DNA from: Halovulum marinum
GTDB lineage: Bacteria > Pseudomonadota > Alphaproteobacteria > Rhodobacterales > Rhodobacteraceae
NCBI RefSeq assembly: GCF_009697225.1
Contig: NZ_WIND01000017.1
Coordinates: 29,017 to 93,016 of the forward strand
DNA length: 64,000 bases
Direction of reading: 5' to 3'
A model generated the notes under the pieces. That model did no database searches. It was not told the DNA's origin and saw only the letters and a list, made by a program, of their open reading frames with translations. The stretch's first letter is position 1; each line of letters starts with the position of its first letter. Below, in pieces: positions 1 through 7,653 of the stretch. The position numbers were made by a program, and so were the translations under genes.

Positions 1-133
1 TCGCGTTGGCGCTGACCGGCGGCACGCCGACCCAGACCAGCGCCGGGAAGGTCAGGAAGGTGCCGCCGCCGGCGACGGCGTTCAGCAGCCCGGCCACCAG
101 ACCGGTCACGAGGAGCAACAGGATCTCGAACAA
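1..133 (-). CDS. TauE/SafE (TSUP) family membrane protein, N-terminal part
   Basis: Only the first 44 codons lie in the window; the gene runs off the left edge. The translation opens LFEILLLLVTGLVAGLLNA followed by a glycine-rich VAGGGTFLTFPALV segment, the hallmark N-terminal half-repeat of the TSUP/TauE/SafE permeases, which export sulfite, organosulfonates or other anions or take up metals. No ATG is available in frame. A TTG at 133 is preceded seven bases upstream by GGAG, so I use it as the start. The gene is 88 bp downstream of the last permease gene on the same strand and may be the end of the same operon. The substrate cannot be told from this fragment. Confidence 0.75.
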   Translation of the reverse strand, partial: MFEILLLLVTGLVAGLLNAVAGGGTFLTFPALVWVGVPPVSANA

Positions 134-221
134 CGGGGCACTCCATGCAGCCGGCGCGACGCTGCGCCTTTCATGCCCGTTCGGGCGCCGGTCTGCAATT
201 GCATGCCGTCCCCGTGCCCGG

Positions 222-1088
222 TCAGAACCGGGGGCGCAGCCCCTCGACCAGCAGCGCCAGGCCGAAGCAGGTGACGACGATGGCGGCGCCGGGCATCAGC
301 GGCAGCCACCAGCCGTGGGTGTAGAACGCCTGCCCGGTCTGGATCAGCTTGCCCCAGCTCATCGCGTTCGGGTCGGACAGGCCGAGATAGCTCAGCCCGG
401 CCTCGGTCAGGATCGCGCCGGTGGCGACCGGCGCGGCCACCGCCAGCACCGGCCGCTGCACGTGCGGCAGCAGGTGGCGGCGCAGGATCCACGCAGGGCT
501 GCCGCCCAGGGCCTCGGCGGCGCGGACAAACTCGCGCCCGCGCAGCGACAGCGTCTCGGCCCGGGTCAGCCGCGCCAGACCGGGCCAGGACATCAGCCCC
601 AGCACCAGCGCCATGGTGACCGCCGAAGGCCCGAACAGCGTCAGCACCAGCAGGGCGACGAAGAACCGCGGCACGACCTGGACGAATTCGGTGAAGCGCA
701 TCAGCGCGTCGTCGATCAGGCCGCCGAAATATCCCGCGACCATGCCGATGCCGGTGCCGATGGCGCAGGCCAGCAGCGTGGCCAGCGCCGCCACGGTCAG
801 CGAGGTGCGTGCGCCGTACACCACCCCCGACAGCAGGTCGCGGCCCAGATCGTCGGTGCCGAACGGGTGCGCCCAGCCCGGCGCCGTCAGCGCCGGCCCC
901 GAGTTCGCGAACGGGTCAAAGGGCGCGACCAGGCCGGGCGCGATCGCCGCCGCCGCCACCGGCAGCAACAGCAGCAGCGCCGGCACCAGCGCGCCGCGGC
1001 GGCCCGGTCGCGGCGCCGCGCCCGGCTCCGCGAGCCGGTCGCGGGGCGGCGCGTCCCGCCCGGTCCGCACCGGTGCGACGGTGGTCAT
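222..1088 (-). CDS. ABC transporter permease, DppC/OppC/NikC type
   Basis: Inner-membrane subunit (288 aa) of a peptide/nickel-type ABC importer. A poorly conserved basic N-terminus of about 33 residues precedes the first membrane helix (about 33-55). Then comes the DppC-family signature HPFGTDDLGRDLLSGVVYGA (about 74-93) and a binding-protein-dependent transport domain with the EAA-loop region AAEALGGSPAWILRRHLLP. The start ATG overlaps the stop of the upstream permease gene by four bases (ATGA), so the two are translationally coupled. No ATPase genes of this system lie in the window; they must be elsewhere, possibly beyond the left edge. Substrate is not determined by sequence. The hydrogenase context suggests nickel or a nickel chelate, which is inference. 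Confidence 0.9.
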   Translation of the reverse strand: MTTVAPVRTGRDAPPRDRLAEPGAAPRPGRRGALVPALLLLLPVAAAAIAPGLVAPFDPFANSGPALTAPGWAHPFGTDDLGRDLLSGVVYGARTSLTVAALATLLACAIGTGIGMVAGYFGGLIDDALMRFTEFVQVVPRFFVALLVLTLFGPSAVTMALVLGLMSWPGLARLTRAETLSLRGREFVRAAEALGGSPAWILRRHLLPHVQRPVLAVAAPVATGAILTEAGLSYLGLSDPNAMSWGKLIQTGQAFYTHGWWLPLMPGAAIVVTCFGLALLVEGLRPRF

Positions 1089-2056
1089 GCCCGCGCCCCG
1101 CGGTGCGGCAGGATGCGCGGGTCGATCGCCATGTAGACGATGTCCGCCACCAGGTTCGCCAGCAGCGTCACGCAGGTGACGGCCAGCACGATGCCGATCA
1201 CCAGCGGGAAGTCGCGGTTGCGGATCGCGGCGTCGGCAAGCTGCCCGAACCCGGGCCAGGCGAACACCACCTCGACCAGCACCGCGCCGGCCAGGAACCA
1301 GCCCACCCGGTTCGCGAACAGCGTCACGATCGTCGGCGAGCCGTTCGGCAGCGCGTGGCGGTACTCGGCGCGGCGCCGGCCGTTGCCCTTGGCCAGCGCG
1401 GTCATGAAATACGGCTGGCGGCGCTCGACCTCGATCGCCGAGCGGGTCAGCAGCACGGTGTAGGCAAGCTGGTGCAGGGTCAGCGTCGCCACCGGCAGCA
1501 CCGCGTGACGGGCGATGTCCAGCCACTGCCGCAAGCCGTCCGCGGCGCTCCGCGCGTCGGTCATGCCCTGCACCGGAAACCACTGCACCTCGACCGAGAA
1601 CGCCATCCGCAGCAGGTGGCCGAGCCAGAAGCTGGGCACCGCGAACGCCAGCAGCGCGGCCAGCATGATGCCGAGGCCGCGGCGGCGGCTGCGCGCGGCG
1701 AGAATGCCCAGCGGGACGCCGATGCCCGCGGCCAGCAGCAGCGACGGCACCACCAGGATCAGCGTCGCCGGCAGCCGGTCCTGCAGCACCTGCAGGACCG
1801 GCTCGCCGTAGAACCACGACTCGCCCAGATCGCCCCGCGCCAGCCCGGCGAGAAACTTCAGGTACTGGACGTGCAGCGGCCGGTCGAGGCCGAAGCGGCG
1901 TTCGATGTCGGCCACGGTGTCGGCGTCGGCGAACTCTCCGGCCAGCGCCACGATCGGCCCGCCGGGGGTCGCGTGCAGCAGCAGGAACAGCGCCGTGCCG
2001 ACCGCCAGCAGCATCGGCACGATCCGGAGCAGGCGGCCGAGGACGAACCCGAACAC
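1085..2056 (-). CDS. ABC transporter permease, DppB/OppB/NikB type
   Basis: First permease of the same importer (323 aa). The N-terminus FGFVLGRLLRIVPMLLAVGT followed by LHATPGGP is typical of DppB-like subunits, and GDLGESWFYGEPV corresponds to the conserved GDLGxSxxxxxPV motif. The start is a GTG at 2056, 13 bp after the stop of the binding-protein gene. Longer upstream frames run into that gene and lack the family N-terminus. About six membrane helices are expected. It lies between the solute-binding-protein gene and the DppC-like gene in one leftward operon. Confidence 0.88.
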   Translation of the reverse strand: MFGFVLGRLLRIVPMLLAVGTALFLLLHATPGGPIVALAGEFADADTVADIERRFGLDRPLHVQYLKFLAGLARGDLGESWFYGEPVLQVLQDRLPATLILVVPSLLLAAGIGVPLGILAARSRRRGLGIMLAALLAFAVPSFWLGHLLRMAFSVEVQWFPVQGMTDARSAADGLRQWLDIARHAVLPVATLTLHQLAYTVLLTRSAIEVERRQPYFMTALAKGNGRRRAEYRHALPNGSPTIVTLFANRVGWFLAGAVLVEVVFAWPGFGQLADAAIRNRDFPLVIGIVLAVTCVTLLANLVADIVYMAIDPRILPHRGARA

Positions 2057-2069
2057 GGCGCCGCGCCCG

Positions 2070-3614
2070 CTAGTCGACCGGCTTCGCCTCTTCGGCGAAC
2101 TGCCCGGTCCACGGCCTGAACCCCTCGAAGCTGGCCTTGTGCGCGGCGGTGCGCACCGTCTCGACCAGCCAGAAATAGGGCAGGTCCTCGGCCAGGATCT
2201 TCTGTACCTCGCGGTAGATCCGGCCGCGGGCCCCGGTGTCCTCGACCGCCGCCGCCTCGGCGAACAGCGCATCGACCCTGTCGTTGCGGTACGCGGCCGC
2301 GTTCGAGAACGGGATCGGGCCGATGTTGGACGAGATGTACATCCGCTTGATGCCGATCTCGGGATCGACGCCGTTGCAGTACGAGATCAGGTTGGTGTCG
2401 AAATCGCGCTGCTTGAAGATCGCGTCGATCGTCGCCTCGCGGTCGAGCGGGCGCGACACCAGCTCGATCCCCGCCGCGGCCAGGTCCTGCTTCATGATCT
2501 CGGCGTAGCGGTTGAAGGTCGGGAAGTGGACCATGTCCAGCGTCAGCCCGCCGTCGTGTCCGGCCTCGGCCAGCAGCGCCCGCGCCGCCTCGGGGTCGTG
2601 CGACAGCCCGGCCAGCACGCCGTCCGCGTGCGCCCAGCCGATGGCGCTGGAGAACGGCGCCGCCGCCACCTTGCCCTGGCCGAACAGCACCTGCTCGTTG
2701 ATCCGCTCGCGGTCGATGGCGCGGGCGAAGGCGCGGCGCACCCGCGGATCGCCGGTCGCCTCGCGTTCGAGGTTGAAGCTGACGGTCATGATGCAGTTGC
2801 CGCCGCCGGGCCCCGAGGTGGCCCGCAGGATCGTCGAATCGCCGGCGCTTTCCACCGCCTCGACGTCCTTCGCCTCGAGGCTGATGAAGTCGATCTCGCC
2901 CTGCTGATAGGCGATCAGCTGCGTCGCCGCGTCCTTGATCACCCGGAACACCAGCCGGTCGAGATACGGCAGGCCGTCCTTGAAGTAGTCCTCGTTCTTC
3001 ACCAGCACCACCTGGGCGTCCTTGTCGTAGCTTTCGAACCGGAACGGGCCGGTGCCGATCGGCGGCAGGGTCGCGGCGGGAATGTCGGCCACGTCCTGCC
3101 ACTGGTGCCGCGGCAGGATCGGCGCCTCGGTCACGTCGAGCCGGCGCAGCAGCGCCGGGTGCGGCGCCGACAGTTTGAACACCACGGTCCGCGGATCCGG
3201 CGTCTCGATGCTCTCGACGACAGAGCCGAGCCCGGCCTTAGTGCGGGAATGATGTTCGAATAGAACCTGTTCGAAGGTGAACTTCACGTCCTCCGCGGTG
3301 AAGGGTATGCCATCGTGCCAATTCGCCTCGGCCAGGGTGAAGGTGACGGTCCTGCCGTCTTCGGACACCTCCCAGCCGGTCGCCAGATCCGGCACCGGCT
3401 GCAGGTCCTCGTCCAGCGCGACCAGGCCGTTGAACATCGAATCCGCCACCGTGTGCACATGGCTGCCGGTGGTGATCGCCGGGTTGAAATGGCCCGGATC
3501 GGCGACGATGCCGACCACGGCCAGCGCCTCCTGCGCCCGGGCCGCACCGGCAAGAAGGCTCAGCGCGGCTGCCGTGCTCAGGGCGGCGCGGACGGATCGC
3601 TGGTATCGGGTCAT
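2070..3614 (-). CDS. ABC transporter substrate-binding protein, family 5 (peptide/opine/nickel)
   Basis: Periplasmic binding protein of 514 aa. The first 28 residues form a Sec signal peptide (basic MTRYQRSVR, hydrophobic core, AARAQ cleavage region). The mature part shows the SBP_bac_5 pattern: VADSMFNGLVALDEDLQPVP, an LATGWEVSEDGRTVTFTL segment and WHDGIPFTAEDVKFTFE. The ATG at 3614 has AGAGAGG nine bases upstream. Its start overlaps the stop of the G3E GTPase gene by four bases, so the GTPase, binding protein and two permeases form one operon. Family 5 includes dipeptide, opine and nickel-binding (NikA) proteins. The neighbouring GTPase and hydrogenase favour a metal-chelate ligand, but no diagnostic residue proves this. 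Confidence 0.9.
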   Translation of the reverse strand: MTRYQRSVRAALSTAAALSLLAGAARAQEALAVVGIVADPGHFNPAITTGSHVHTVADSMFNGLVALDEDLQPVPDLATGWEVSEDGRTVTFTLAEANWHDGIPFTAEDVKFTFEQVLFEHHSRTKAGLGSVVESIETPDPRTVVFKLSAPHPALLRRLDVTEAPILPRHQWQDVADIPAATLPPIGTGPFRFESYDKDAQVVLVKNEDYFKDGLPYLDRLVFRVIKDAATQLIAYQQGEIDFISLEAKDVEAVESAGDSTILRATSGPGGGNCIMTVSFNLEREATGDPRVRRAFARAIDRERINEQVLFGQGKVAAAPFSSAIGWAHADGVLAGLSHDPEAARALLAEAGHDGGLTLDMVHFPTFNRYAEIMKQDLAAAGIELVSRPLDREATIDAIFKQRDFDTNLISYCNGVDPEIGIKRMYISSNIGPIPFSNAAAYRNDRVDALFAEAAAVEDTGARGRIYREVQKILAEDLPYFWLVETVRTAAHKASFEGFRPWTGQFAEEAKPVD

Positions 3615-4660
3615 CTTGAAGAGCCTCTCTTGCTGGTGGATTCCCGGGTGGCGGTGGCGGTGGCGGTGGCGGCGATCCGGCACGACAGAAGGTCGGTGCG
3701 GATCGCGTCGGCGGGCAGGTCGCAGCCGATGAAGACGAGCGCGTCGGCGGCGTCGGCGTCGATCGGGCGGGAGTCGTAGACGTCGTGCACGATGTTGACG
3801 AGATGGCCGCGCGCATCGCCGTCGAAGTGCAGGATGCCCTTGGCGCGCAGCAGGTTGTCGGCGTGACGCAGGATCAGGAACGACATCGAGTCGCGGAACC
3901 GGTCGGGGTCCAGCGGCCGGTCGAACCGGACCGTGAAGCTGCCGATCCCGTGCCCGTGATCCCCGTGCCCGTGATCGTCTTGCCCGTGATCCGGTGTGTT
4001 CCCCGGTGCATCCGGCGCGCGCCGCGCCACGCGCGGCGGCGCGAAGTCCGCCGCCGGGTTGCCGGGCAGGGTGATCGCGGCGAACGGGTTCAGCGCGGAA
4101 ATGGCCGCGCGCGCGCCGGCAGCGGTCTCGGCGGTCGCCAGATCGGTCTTGCGCAGCAGGATCCGGTCGGCCAGCGCGATCTGCCGGGCGACCTCGGGAA
4201 AGCGGTCAAGCTGCCTGGCGATCCGGTCCGCCGCGCAGACGGCCAGCACCGGGCCGGCGGACGCCGCCCGGCGCAGATCCGGGTCGTGATGCAGCCCGCG
4301 CAGGATCGCGCCGGGCACGGCCAGCCCGGAGGTCTCGACGATGCAGCGCCGCAGGCCGCCGCGCGCGGCGAGGTGCAGCAGCGCCTGCGCCAGATCCTCC
4401 TGCACCTCGCAGCACACGCAGCCGTTCGGCAGCCGCAGCAGATCGGCGCCGTTGCCGAGTTGCCCGGCAAGCACCGCGCCGTCGACGTCGATCTCGCCGA
4501 ACTCGTTGACGACCACCGCCGATCCGGCGGCCTCGGGCGTGGCGAGAAACGCGTTCAGGCACGTCGTCTTGCCGGCCCCAAGATACCCGGTCAGGATCGT
4601 CACGGGCAGGCGCGGATCGCCGTTCGCCTGCCGCAGGTGCCTGTCGGAGCCGCCGCTCAC
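3611..4660 (-). CDS. G3E GTPase of the CobW/COG0523 family with histidine-rich stretch
   Basis: Putative metallochaperone GTPase (349 aa). Visible motifs: Walker A GYLGAGKTT (25-33), the COG0523 metal-binding motif CVCC (81-84), VETSGLAVP around 108-116, and an NKxD-like LRKTD (169-173). A His/Asp-rich loop (about 224-238, DHGQDDHGHGDHGHG) is followed by a CobW C-terminal domain (about 241-345). The start is a GTG at 4660 with GGGGAAAGG upstream. It heads the operon with the family-5 ABC importer and is divergent from the CooC-like gene. COG0523 proteins and HypB belong to the same GTPase class, and His-rich loops store nickel in several HypB proteins. Since hypA and hypB are missing from the adjacent hydrogenase cluster, this protein may deliver nickel; zinc or cobalt trafficking is the alternative. 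The C-terminus ends in an Ala-Thr repeat from a DNA microrepeat. Confidence 0.88.
   Translation of the reverse strand: MSGGSDRHLRQANGDPRLPVTILTGYLGAGKTTCLNAFLATPEAAGSAVVVNEFGEIDVDGAVLAGQLGNGADLLRLPNGCVCCEVQEDLAQALLHLAARGGLRRCIVETSGLAVPGAILRGLHHDPDLRRAASAGPVLAVCAADRIARQLDRFPEVARQIALADRILLRKTDLATAETAAGARAAISALNPFAAITLPGNPAADFAPPRVARRAPDAPGNTPDHGQDDHGHGDHGHGIGSFTVRFDRPLDPDRFRDSMSFLILRHADNLLRAKGILHFDGDARGHLVNIVHDVYDSRPIDADAADALVFIGCDLPADAIRTDLLSCRIAATATATATRESTSKRGSSR
3647..3670. repeat. Hexanucleotide microrepeat, four GGTGGC units
   Basis: Four perfect tandem copies of GGTGGC lie inside the 3' end of the G3E GTPase gene, where they encode the alternating Ala-Thr tail. The unit is two codons long, so copy-number change would keep the frame. 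Confidence 0.9.
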
Positions 4661-4670
4661 CGCGCCAAAC

Positions 4671-4698
4671 CTTTCCCCAGGGGCAATGCGTGGATAAT
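4671..4698 (+). promoter_or_regulatory. Candidate MerR-type operator/promoter in the divergent intergenic region
   Basis: The 101-bp gap between the leftward GTPase/ABC operon and the rightward cooC-like/merR genes contains CTTTCCCCAGGGGCAA (4671-4686). On the other strand this reads TTGCCCCTGGGGAAAG and differs at only two central bases from the element in the hydrogenase promoter (6051-6066). A GATAAT box at 4693-4698 would serve as -10 for rightward transcription, with the dyad upstream of it as in MerR-controlled promoters. The -35 is poor. The site could allow autoregulation of merR and control of the divergent importer operon. Visual assignment only. Confidence 0.55.
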
Positions 4699-4761
4699 TG
4701 CAGATTCACGCCGGCCAAGCTACTTTCCGGATAAAATAAATTTCGGGGAAGGGGCGAGACC

Positions 4762-5589
4762 ATGAAGATCGCGACAGTCGGCAAGGGCGGGTCGGGCAAG
4801 ACCACGATCGCGGGAACGCTGGCGCGGGTGTTCGCCGGCGAGGACCGCCGCATCCTCGCCATCGACGGCGACCCCAACCCCAACCTCGCGCTGGTGCTGG
4901 GCATGTCGCCCGAGGCCGCCGACCGCATCGCCTACATCCCGCCCGAGGTCATGCGGCGCGGCGCCGAGGTCGACGGCGTGATCATGATGGAACCGGCGAT
5001 GCCGCGCGACGAGATCATGCGCAACTACGCGGTGAACGCGGCGCAGAACCTGGACCTGATCGTCATGGGCAAGCCCGCCCACGGCAGCGCCGGTTCGGGC
5101 TGCATGTGCGCCTCGCACCGCGCGGTGCGCGGGCTGATCGCCGAGCTGACCTCGATCGGAGAGCACACGATCACCGACATGGAGGCGGGGCTGGAGCATC
5201 TCAAGCGCGGCACCGCGCGCCACGTCGACATGATGCTGGTGGTGGCCGAACCCTACTACCGCTCGCTGGAGGCGGCGATGCGCACCTGCGAGCTGGCCGC
5301 GGAACTGGGCATCGCGCATGTGAAGGTGGTCGCCAACAAGGCGCGCTCGGACGCGGACATGGCGGCGATCCGGGCGTTCTGCGACAAGCACGGCATGCAG
5401 ATCATCGGCGCCGTTCCCTATGACGAGGCGATGGTCGAGGCCGAGCGCAGGGGGCTGTCGCCGCTCGACCACGCGCCCGATTCGGCGGGGATCGCCGCGA
5501 TCCGCCGGATCGCCGCCGACATCGACCGGATCGCCCGCGCAATGCCGCCGCCGGGGGGCGCGGGCGCGTCGGCGGACCGGCCCGCTTAG
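4762..5589 (+). CDS. CooC-like MinD/ParA-family ATPase (nickel insertion accessory factor)
   Basis: Cytosolic P-loop ATPase of 275 aa related to CooC, the ATPase that helps insert nickel into carbon monoxide dehydrogenase. It has a deviant Walker A, GKGGSGKTT (7-15), a Walker A' ILAIDGDPNPN (31-41), and the segment GSAGSGCMC in which Cys114-x-Cys116 corresponds to the CxC pair that binds metal at the CooC dimer interface. No CO dehydrogenase genes occur in the window; the next operon encodes a [NiFe]-hydrogenase. It is followed 13 bp later by a merR gene. I infer a role in nickel supply to the hydrogenase in place of HypA/HypB. A CODH elsewhere in the genome would be the alternative client. 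Confidence 0.85.
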   Translation: MKIATVGKGGSGKTTIAGTLARVFAGEDRRILAIDGDPNPNLALVLGMSPEAADRIAYIPPEVMRRGAEVDGVIMMEPAMPRDEIMRNYAVNAAQNLDLIVMGKPAHGSAGSGCMCASHRAVRGLIAELTSIGEHTITDMEAGLEHLKRGTARHVDMMLVVAEPYYRSLEAAMRTCELAAELGIAHVKVVANKARSDADMAAIRAFCDKHGMQIIGAVPYDEAMVEAERRGLSPLDHAPDSAGIAAIRRIAADIDRIARAMPPPGGAGASADRPA

Positions 5590-5602
5590 GCGGGCAGGGA
5601 CG

Positions 5603-6025
5603 ATGCTGATCGGCGAGATGGCGGCACTGCTGGAGGTCACGCCGAAGACGCTCAGGTACTACGAGAGGATCGGCCTGATCGCGCCGCCCGAACGCGGGGC
5701 GAACCGTTACCGGTTCTACGGCCCGCGGGCGGCGCGCCGCGCGCAGCTGGTGGTCAGCCTGCGCCGGCTGGGCCTGGGGCTGGAGGAAATCCGCGACCTG
5801 CTGGACGCCGGCGACGGCCGCAGCCTGCGCCAGCGTCTGCTGGGCCGGCTGGACGAGCAGATCCGCGACCGCGACCTGACCATCGCCCGGCTGCAGGGCG
5901 AGCGCGACGAGTTGCAGGCGCGCTACGACGCGCTTGTCGGCACCCCGCGCGAGCGCGAGGGCGACTGCATCTGCGCGGCGCTGCTGGCGCCGTGCGACTG
6001 CGGCGCCCGCGACCCGTCGGGCTGA
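5603..6025 (+). CDS. MerR-family transcriptional regulator, putative metal sensor
   Basis: 140-aa regulator. The N-terminal winged HTH starts LIGEMAALLEVTPKTLRYYE and RIGLIAPPERGANRYRFYGP, a typical MerR DNA-binding domain. A long dimerisation helix follows (about 75-112). The C-terminal tail contains Cys122-x-Cys124 and Cys131-x-Cys133 (CICAALLAPCDC), resembling the paired cysteines of thiolate metal sensors such as CueR but with its own spacing. The ATG at 5603 has GCAGGGA just upstream. The gene lies between the CooC-like gene and the hydrogenase operon, and a MerR-type operator sits in the promoter immediately downstream, so the likely target is the hydrogenase operon plus its own promoter. 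The inducing metal (Ni, Cu, Fe or other) is unknown. Confidence 0.88.
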   Translation: MLIGEMAALLEVTPKTLRYYERIGLIAPPERGANRYRFYGPRAARRAQLVVSLRRLGLGLEEIRDLLDAGDGRSLRQRLLGRLDEQIRDRDLTIARLQGERDELQARYDALVGTPREREGDCICAALLAPCDCGARDPSG

Positions 6026-6044
6026 GGCGCCTTCGGGATAACGC

Positions 6045-6076
6045 TTGACCTTGCCCTAGGGGAAAGCTGCTAGCGT
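6045..6076 (+). promoter_or_regulatory. MerR-type promoter/operator of the hydrogenase operon
   Basis: TTGACC at 6045-6050 is a good -35 hexamer. It is followed by the near-palindrome TTGCCCTAGGGGAAAG (6051-6066, centred on CCCTAGGG) and a weak -10, TAGCGT (6071-6076) or CTAGCG one base earlier. The 19-20 bp spacer and the dyad between -35 and -10 are the classic layout of promoters that MerR-family activators realign. The hydrogenase small-subunit ATG is at 6102, 26 bp downstream of the -10, with GGGAGG in between. A near-identical dyad is in the 4661-4761 intergenic region. No other promoter is evident for the downstream operon. Confidence 0.7.
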
Positions 6077-6101
6077 TGCGGGAACGGGAGGTGTCACAAG
6101 C

Positions 6102-7355
6102 ATGTCCGGGAACGGCGAAACCGCACCGCGCGACCCCGGCTACCGGCCGGTGTTCCCGCTTGACCGCGGCCCGATCGAGGAGGTCCACGCCTTCTGGCTG
6201 GCGGGGATGAGTTGCGACGGCTGCACGATCGCCGCCGCGGGCGCGCAGAACCCGACGGTCGAGCAGCTGATGAGCGCCCGGCTGCCGGGGCTGCCGAAGA
6301 TCGTGCTGCACCACCCGGTGCTGTCGGTGACCGCGGGCAAGGCGTTCATGAAGGCGCACCATGCCGCCCGTGAGGGCACGCTCGGCGCGCCCTATGTCGT
6401 GCTCTACGAGGGCTCGGTCGCGGACGAGCGCATCGCCGGCGATCTGGGCGGCTACTGGTCGGCGATGGGCGCGGCGGAGGCGCCCGACGGCTCGAAGCAG
6501 CCGATTCCCACGGCGCACTGGCTGCGCGATCTCGCCCCCGGCGCGGCGGCGGTGATCGCGGTCGGCACCTGCGCCACCTGGGGCGGCGTTCCCGCGGCCG
6601 CGGGCAACGTCACCGGGTCGATGTCGGTGATGGACTATCTCGGCAAGGACTATCTCAGCGCGCTCGGCCTGCCGCCGATCAACATCCCCGGCTGCGCCCC
6701 GGTGGGCGACAACATCACCGAGACCATCGCCGCGGTGCTGATGTTCCTGGCCGGGTTCGGTCCGCTGCCGGAATTCGACGAGCTGGGCCGCCCGAAATGG
6801 CTGTTCGGCGAGACCGTGCACCGCCGCTGCGTGCTGGCCGGCAACTACGAGGAAGGCAAGTTCGCCCAGGAATACGGCGAGCGGCAGTGCCTGGTGGAAC
6901 TGGGATGCTGGGGGCCGGTGGTGCAGTGCAACATCGTCTCGCGCGGGGCGCTCGGCCACGCCGGCGGGTGCATGAACACCGGCGGCATCTGCATCGGCTG
7001 CACCATGCCCGGCTTTCCCGACGCCTTCGCGCCGTTCTACAAGAAGCCGCCCGGCTCGACCCTGTCGGCGACGCTCAGCCGCACCACCGGCAGCTTCGTG
7101 TCGTACCTGCGCCAGTTCACCCAGAAAAGCCGCAACCGCACGCCGAACTGGGCGCGCGCGCAGGCGGTGCCCAGTGGCTGGGCGAACGTCGACGGCGGCA
7201 GCAGCATCGCCGAGCGCGCGGTCGGCGGCGTCTACGACTACCTCAGGCGGCGCGGCACCCGGTTCGAGGCCGGCTCGGCGCGGCAGCGGGCGCTACAGGC
7301 GCCGTCGCACCGGCACCTGCGTTCCGGCCAGGCGGAACGGGAGGGGGCGGAATGA
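6102..7355 (+). CDS. [NiFe]-hydrogenase small subunit, group 1h-like
   Basis: Electron-transfer subunit of 417 aa. It lacks a twin-arginine signal, so the enzyme should stay cytoplasmic. The N-terminal cysteines CDGC (38-41) start the proximal [4Fe-4S] cluster. VGTCATWGG and IPGCAPVGDN follow. The block HRRC...ERQCLVELGCWGPVVQCN...GGCMNTGGICIGCTMPGFPD provides further cluster ligands and closely resembles group 1h/high-affinity hydrogenases (GCWGPVV and GGICIGCTMPGFPD are characteristic). Group 1h enzymes carry CxxD at the proximal cluster; here it is CxxC, so the subgroup is uncertain. It is the first gene of a long operon behind a MerR-type promoter, and its stop overlaps the start of the first small membrane protein. 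Predicted function is H2 oxidation passing electrons to a membrane or quinone acceptor. Confidence 0.93.
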   Translation: MSGNGETAPRDPGYRPVFPLDRGPIEEVHAFWLAGMSCDGCTIAAAGAQNPTVEQLMSARLPGLPKIVLHHPVLSVTAGKAFMKAHHAAREGTLGAPYVVLYEGSVADERIAGDLGGYWSAMGAAEAPDGSKQPIPTAHWLRDLAPGAAAVIAVGTCATWGGVPAAAGNVTGSMSVMDYLGKDYLSALGLPPINIPGCAPVGDNITETIAAVLMFLAGFGPLPEFDELGRPKWLFGETVHRRCVLAGNYEEGKFAQEYGERQCLVELGCWGPVVQCNIVSRGALGHAGGCMNTGGICIGCTMPGFPDAFAPFYKKPPGSTLSATLSRTTGSFVSYLRQFTQKSRNRTPNWARAQAVPSGWANVDGGSSIAERAVGGVYDYLRRRGTRFEAGSARQRALQAPSHRHLRSGQAEREGAE

Positions 7356-7636
7356 GCTGGTGGATCGTCGGGTTCGCGGCCGCGGGCGCGGTCGTCGTGG
7401 TGGTCGCGGCGCTGCTGCTGGGGATCCTGTGGCAGGCGCGGCGGATCCGCGCGCTGGCGCGCGCCGCCGCCGGGACCGTCGGCGAGATCGACGCCAACAC
7501 CCGCTCGGTCTGGCGGCTGGCGAAGATCAACCGGACCGCGGGCGCGCTGCTGGACGGCGCCACCGCGATCGAGCGCAACGCCGCGGCGATCCGCGCCGCC
7601 GTCGCGCATGACGGCGCCGGCGAGGACGCCGCCTGA
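7352..7636 (+). CDS. Small single-span membrane protein 1 of the hydrogenase operon
   Basis: 94-aa protein of unknown family. One N-terminal membrane helix (about 4-27, rich in Val/Ala/Leu) is followed by a basic RRIRALAR patch and an amphipathic helix, so the bulk is probably cytoplasmic. Its ATG overlaps the small-subunit stop (ATGA), indicating translational coupling. It is the first of five consecutive genes with the same architecture placed between the two hydrogenase subunits. I do not recognise a named family. A plausible role is membrane anchoring or quinone access for an otherwise soluble hydrogenase, comparable in idea to the HucM stalk of mycobacterial Huc. This is inference. Confidence 0.75.
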   Translation: MSWWIVGFAAAGAVVVVVAALLLGILWQARRIRALARAAAGTVGEIDANTRSVWRLAKINRTAGALLDGATAIERNAAAIRAAVAHDGAGEDAA

Positions 7637-7653
7637 ACGGGGAGGGGGGAGAG

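Noticed and set aside
4762..5589. Reading the CooC homologue as evidence of a CO dehydrogenase operon
   Set aside because: No cooS, cooF, coxMSL or acs genes are in the window; the adjacent client is a [NiFe]-hydrogenase.
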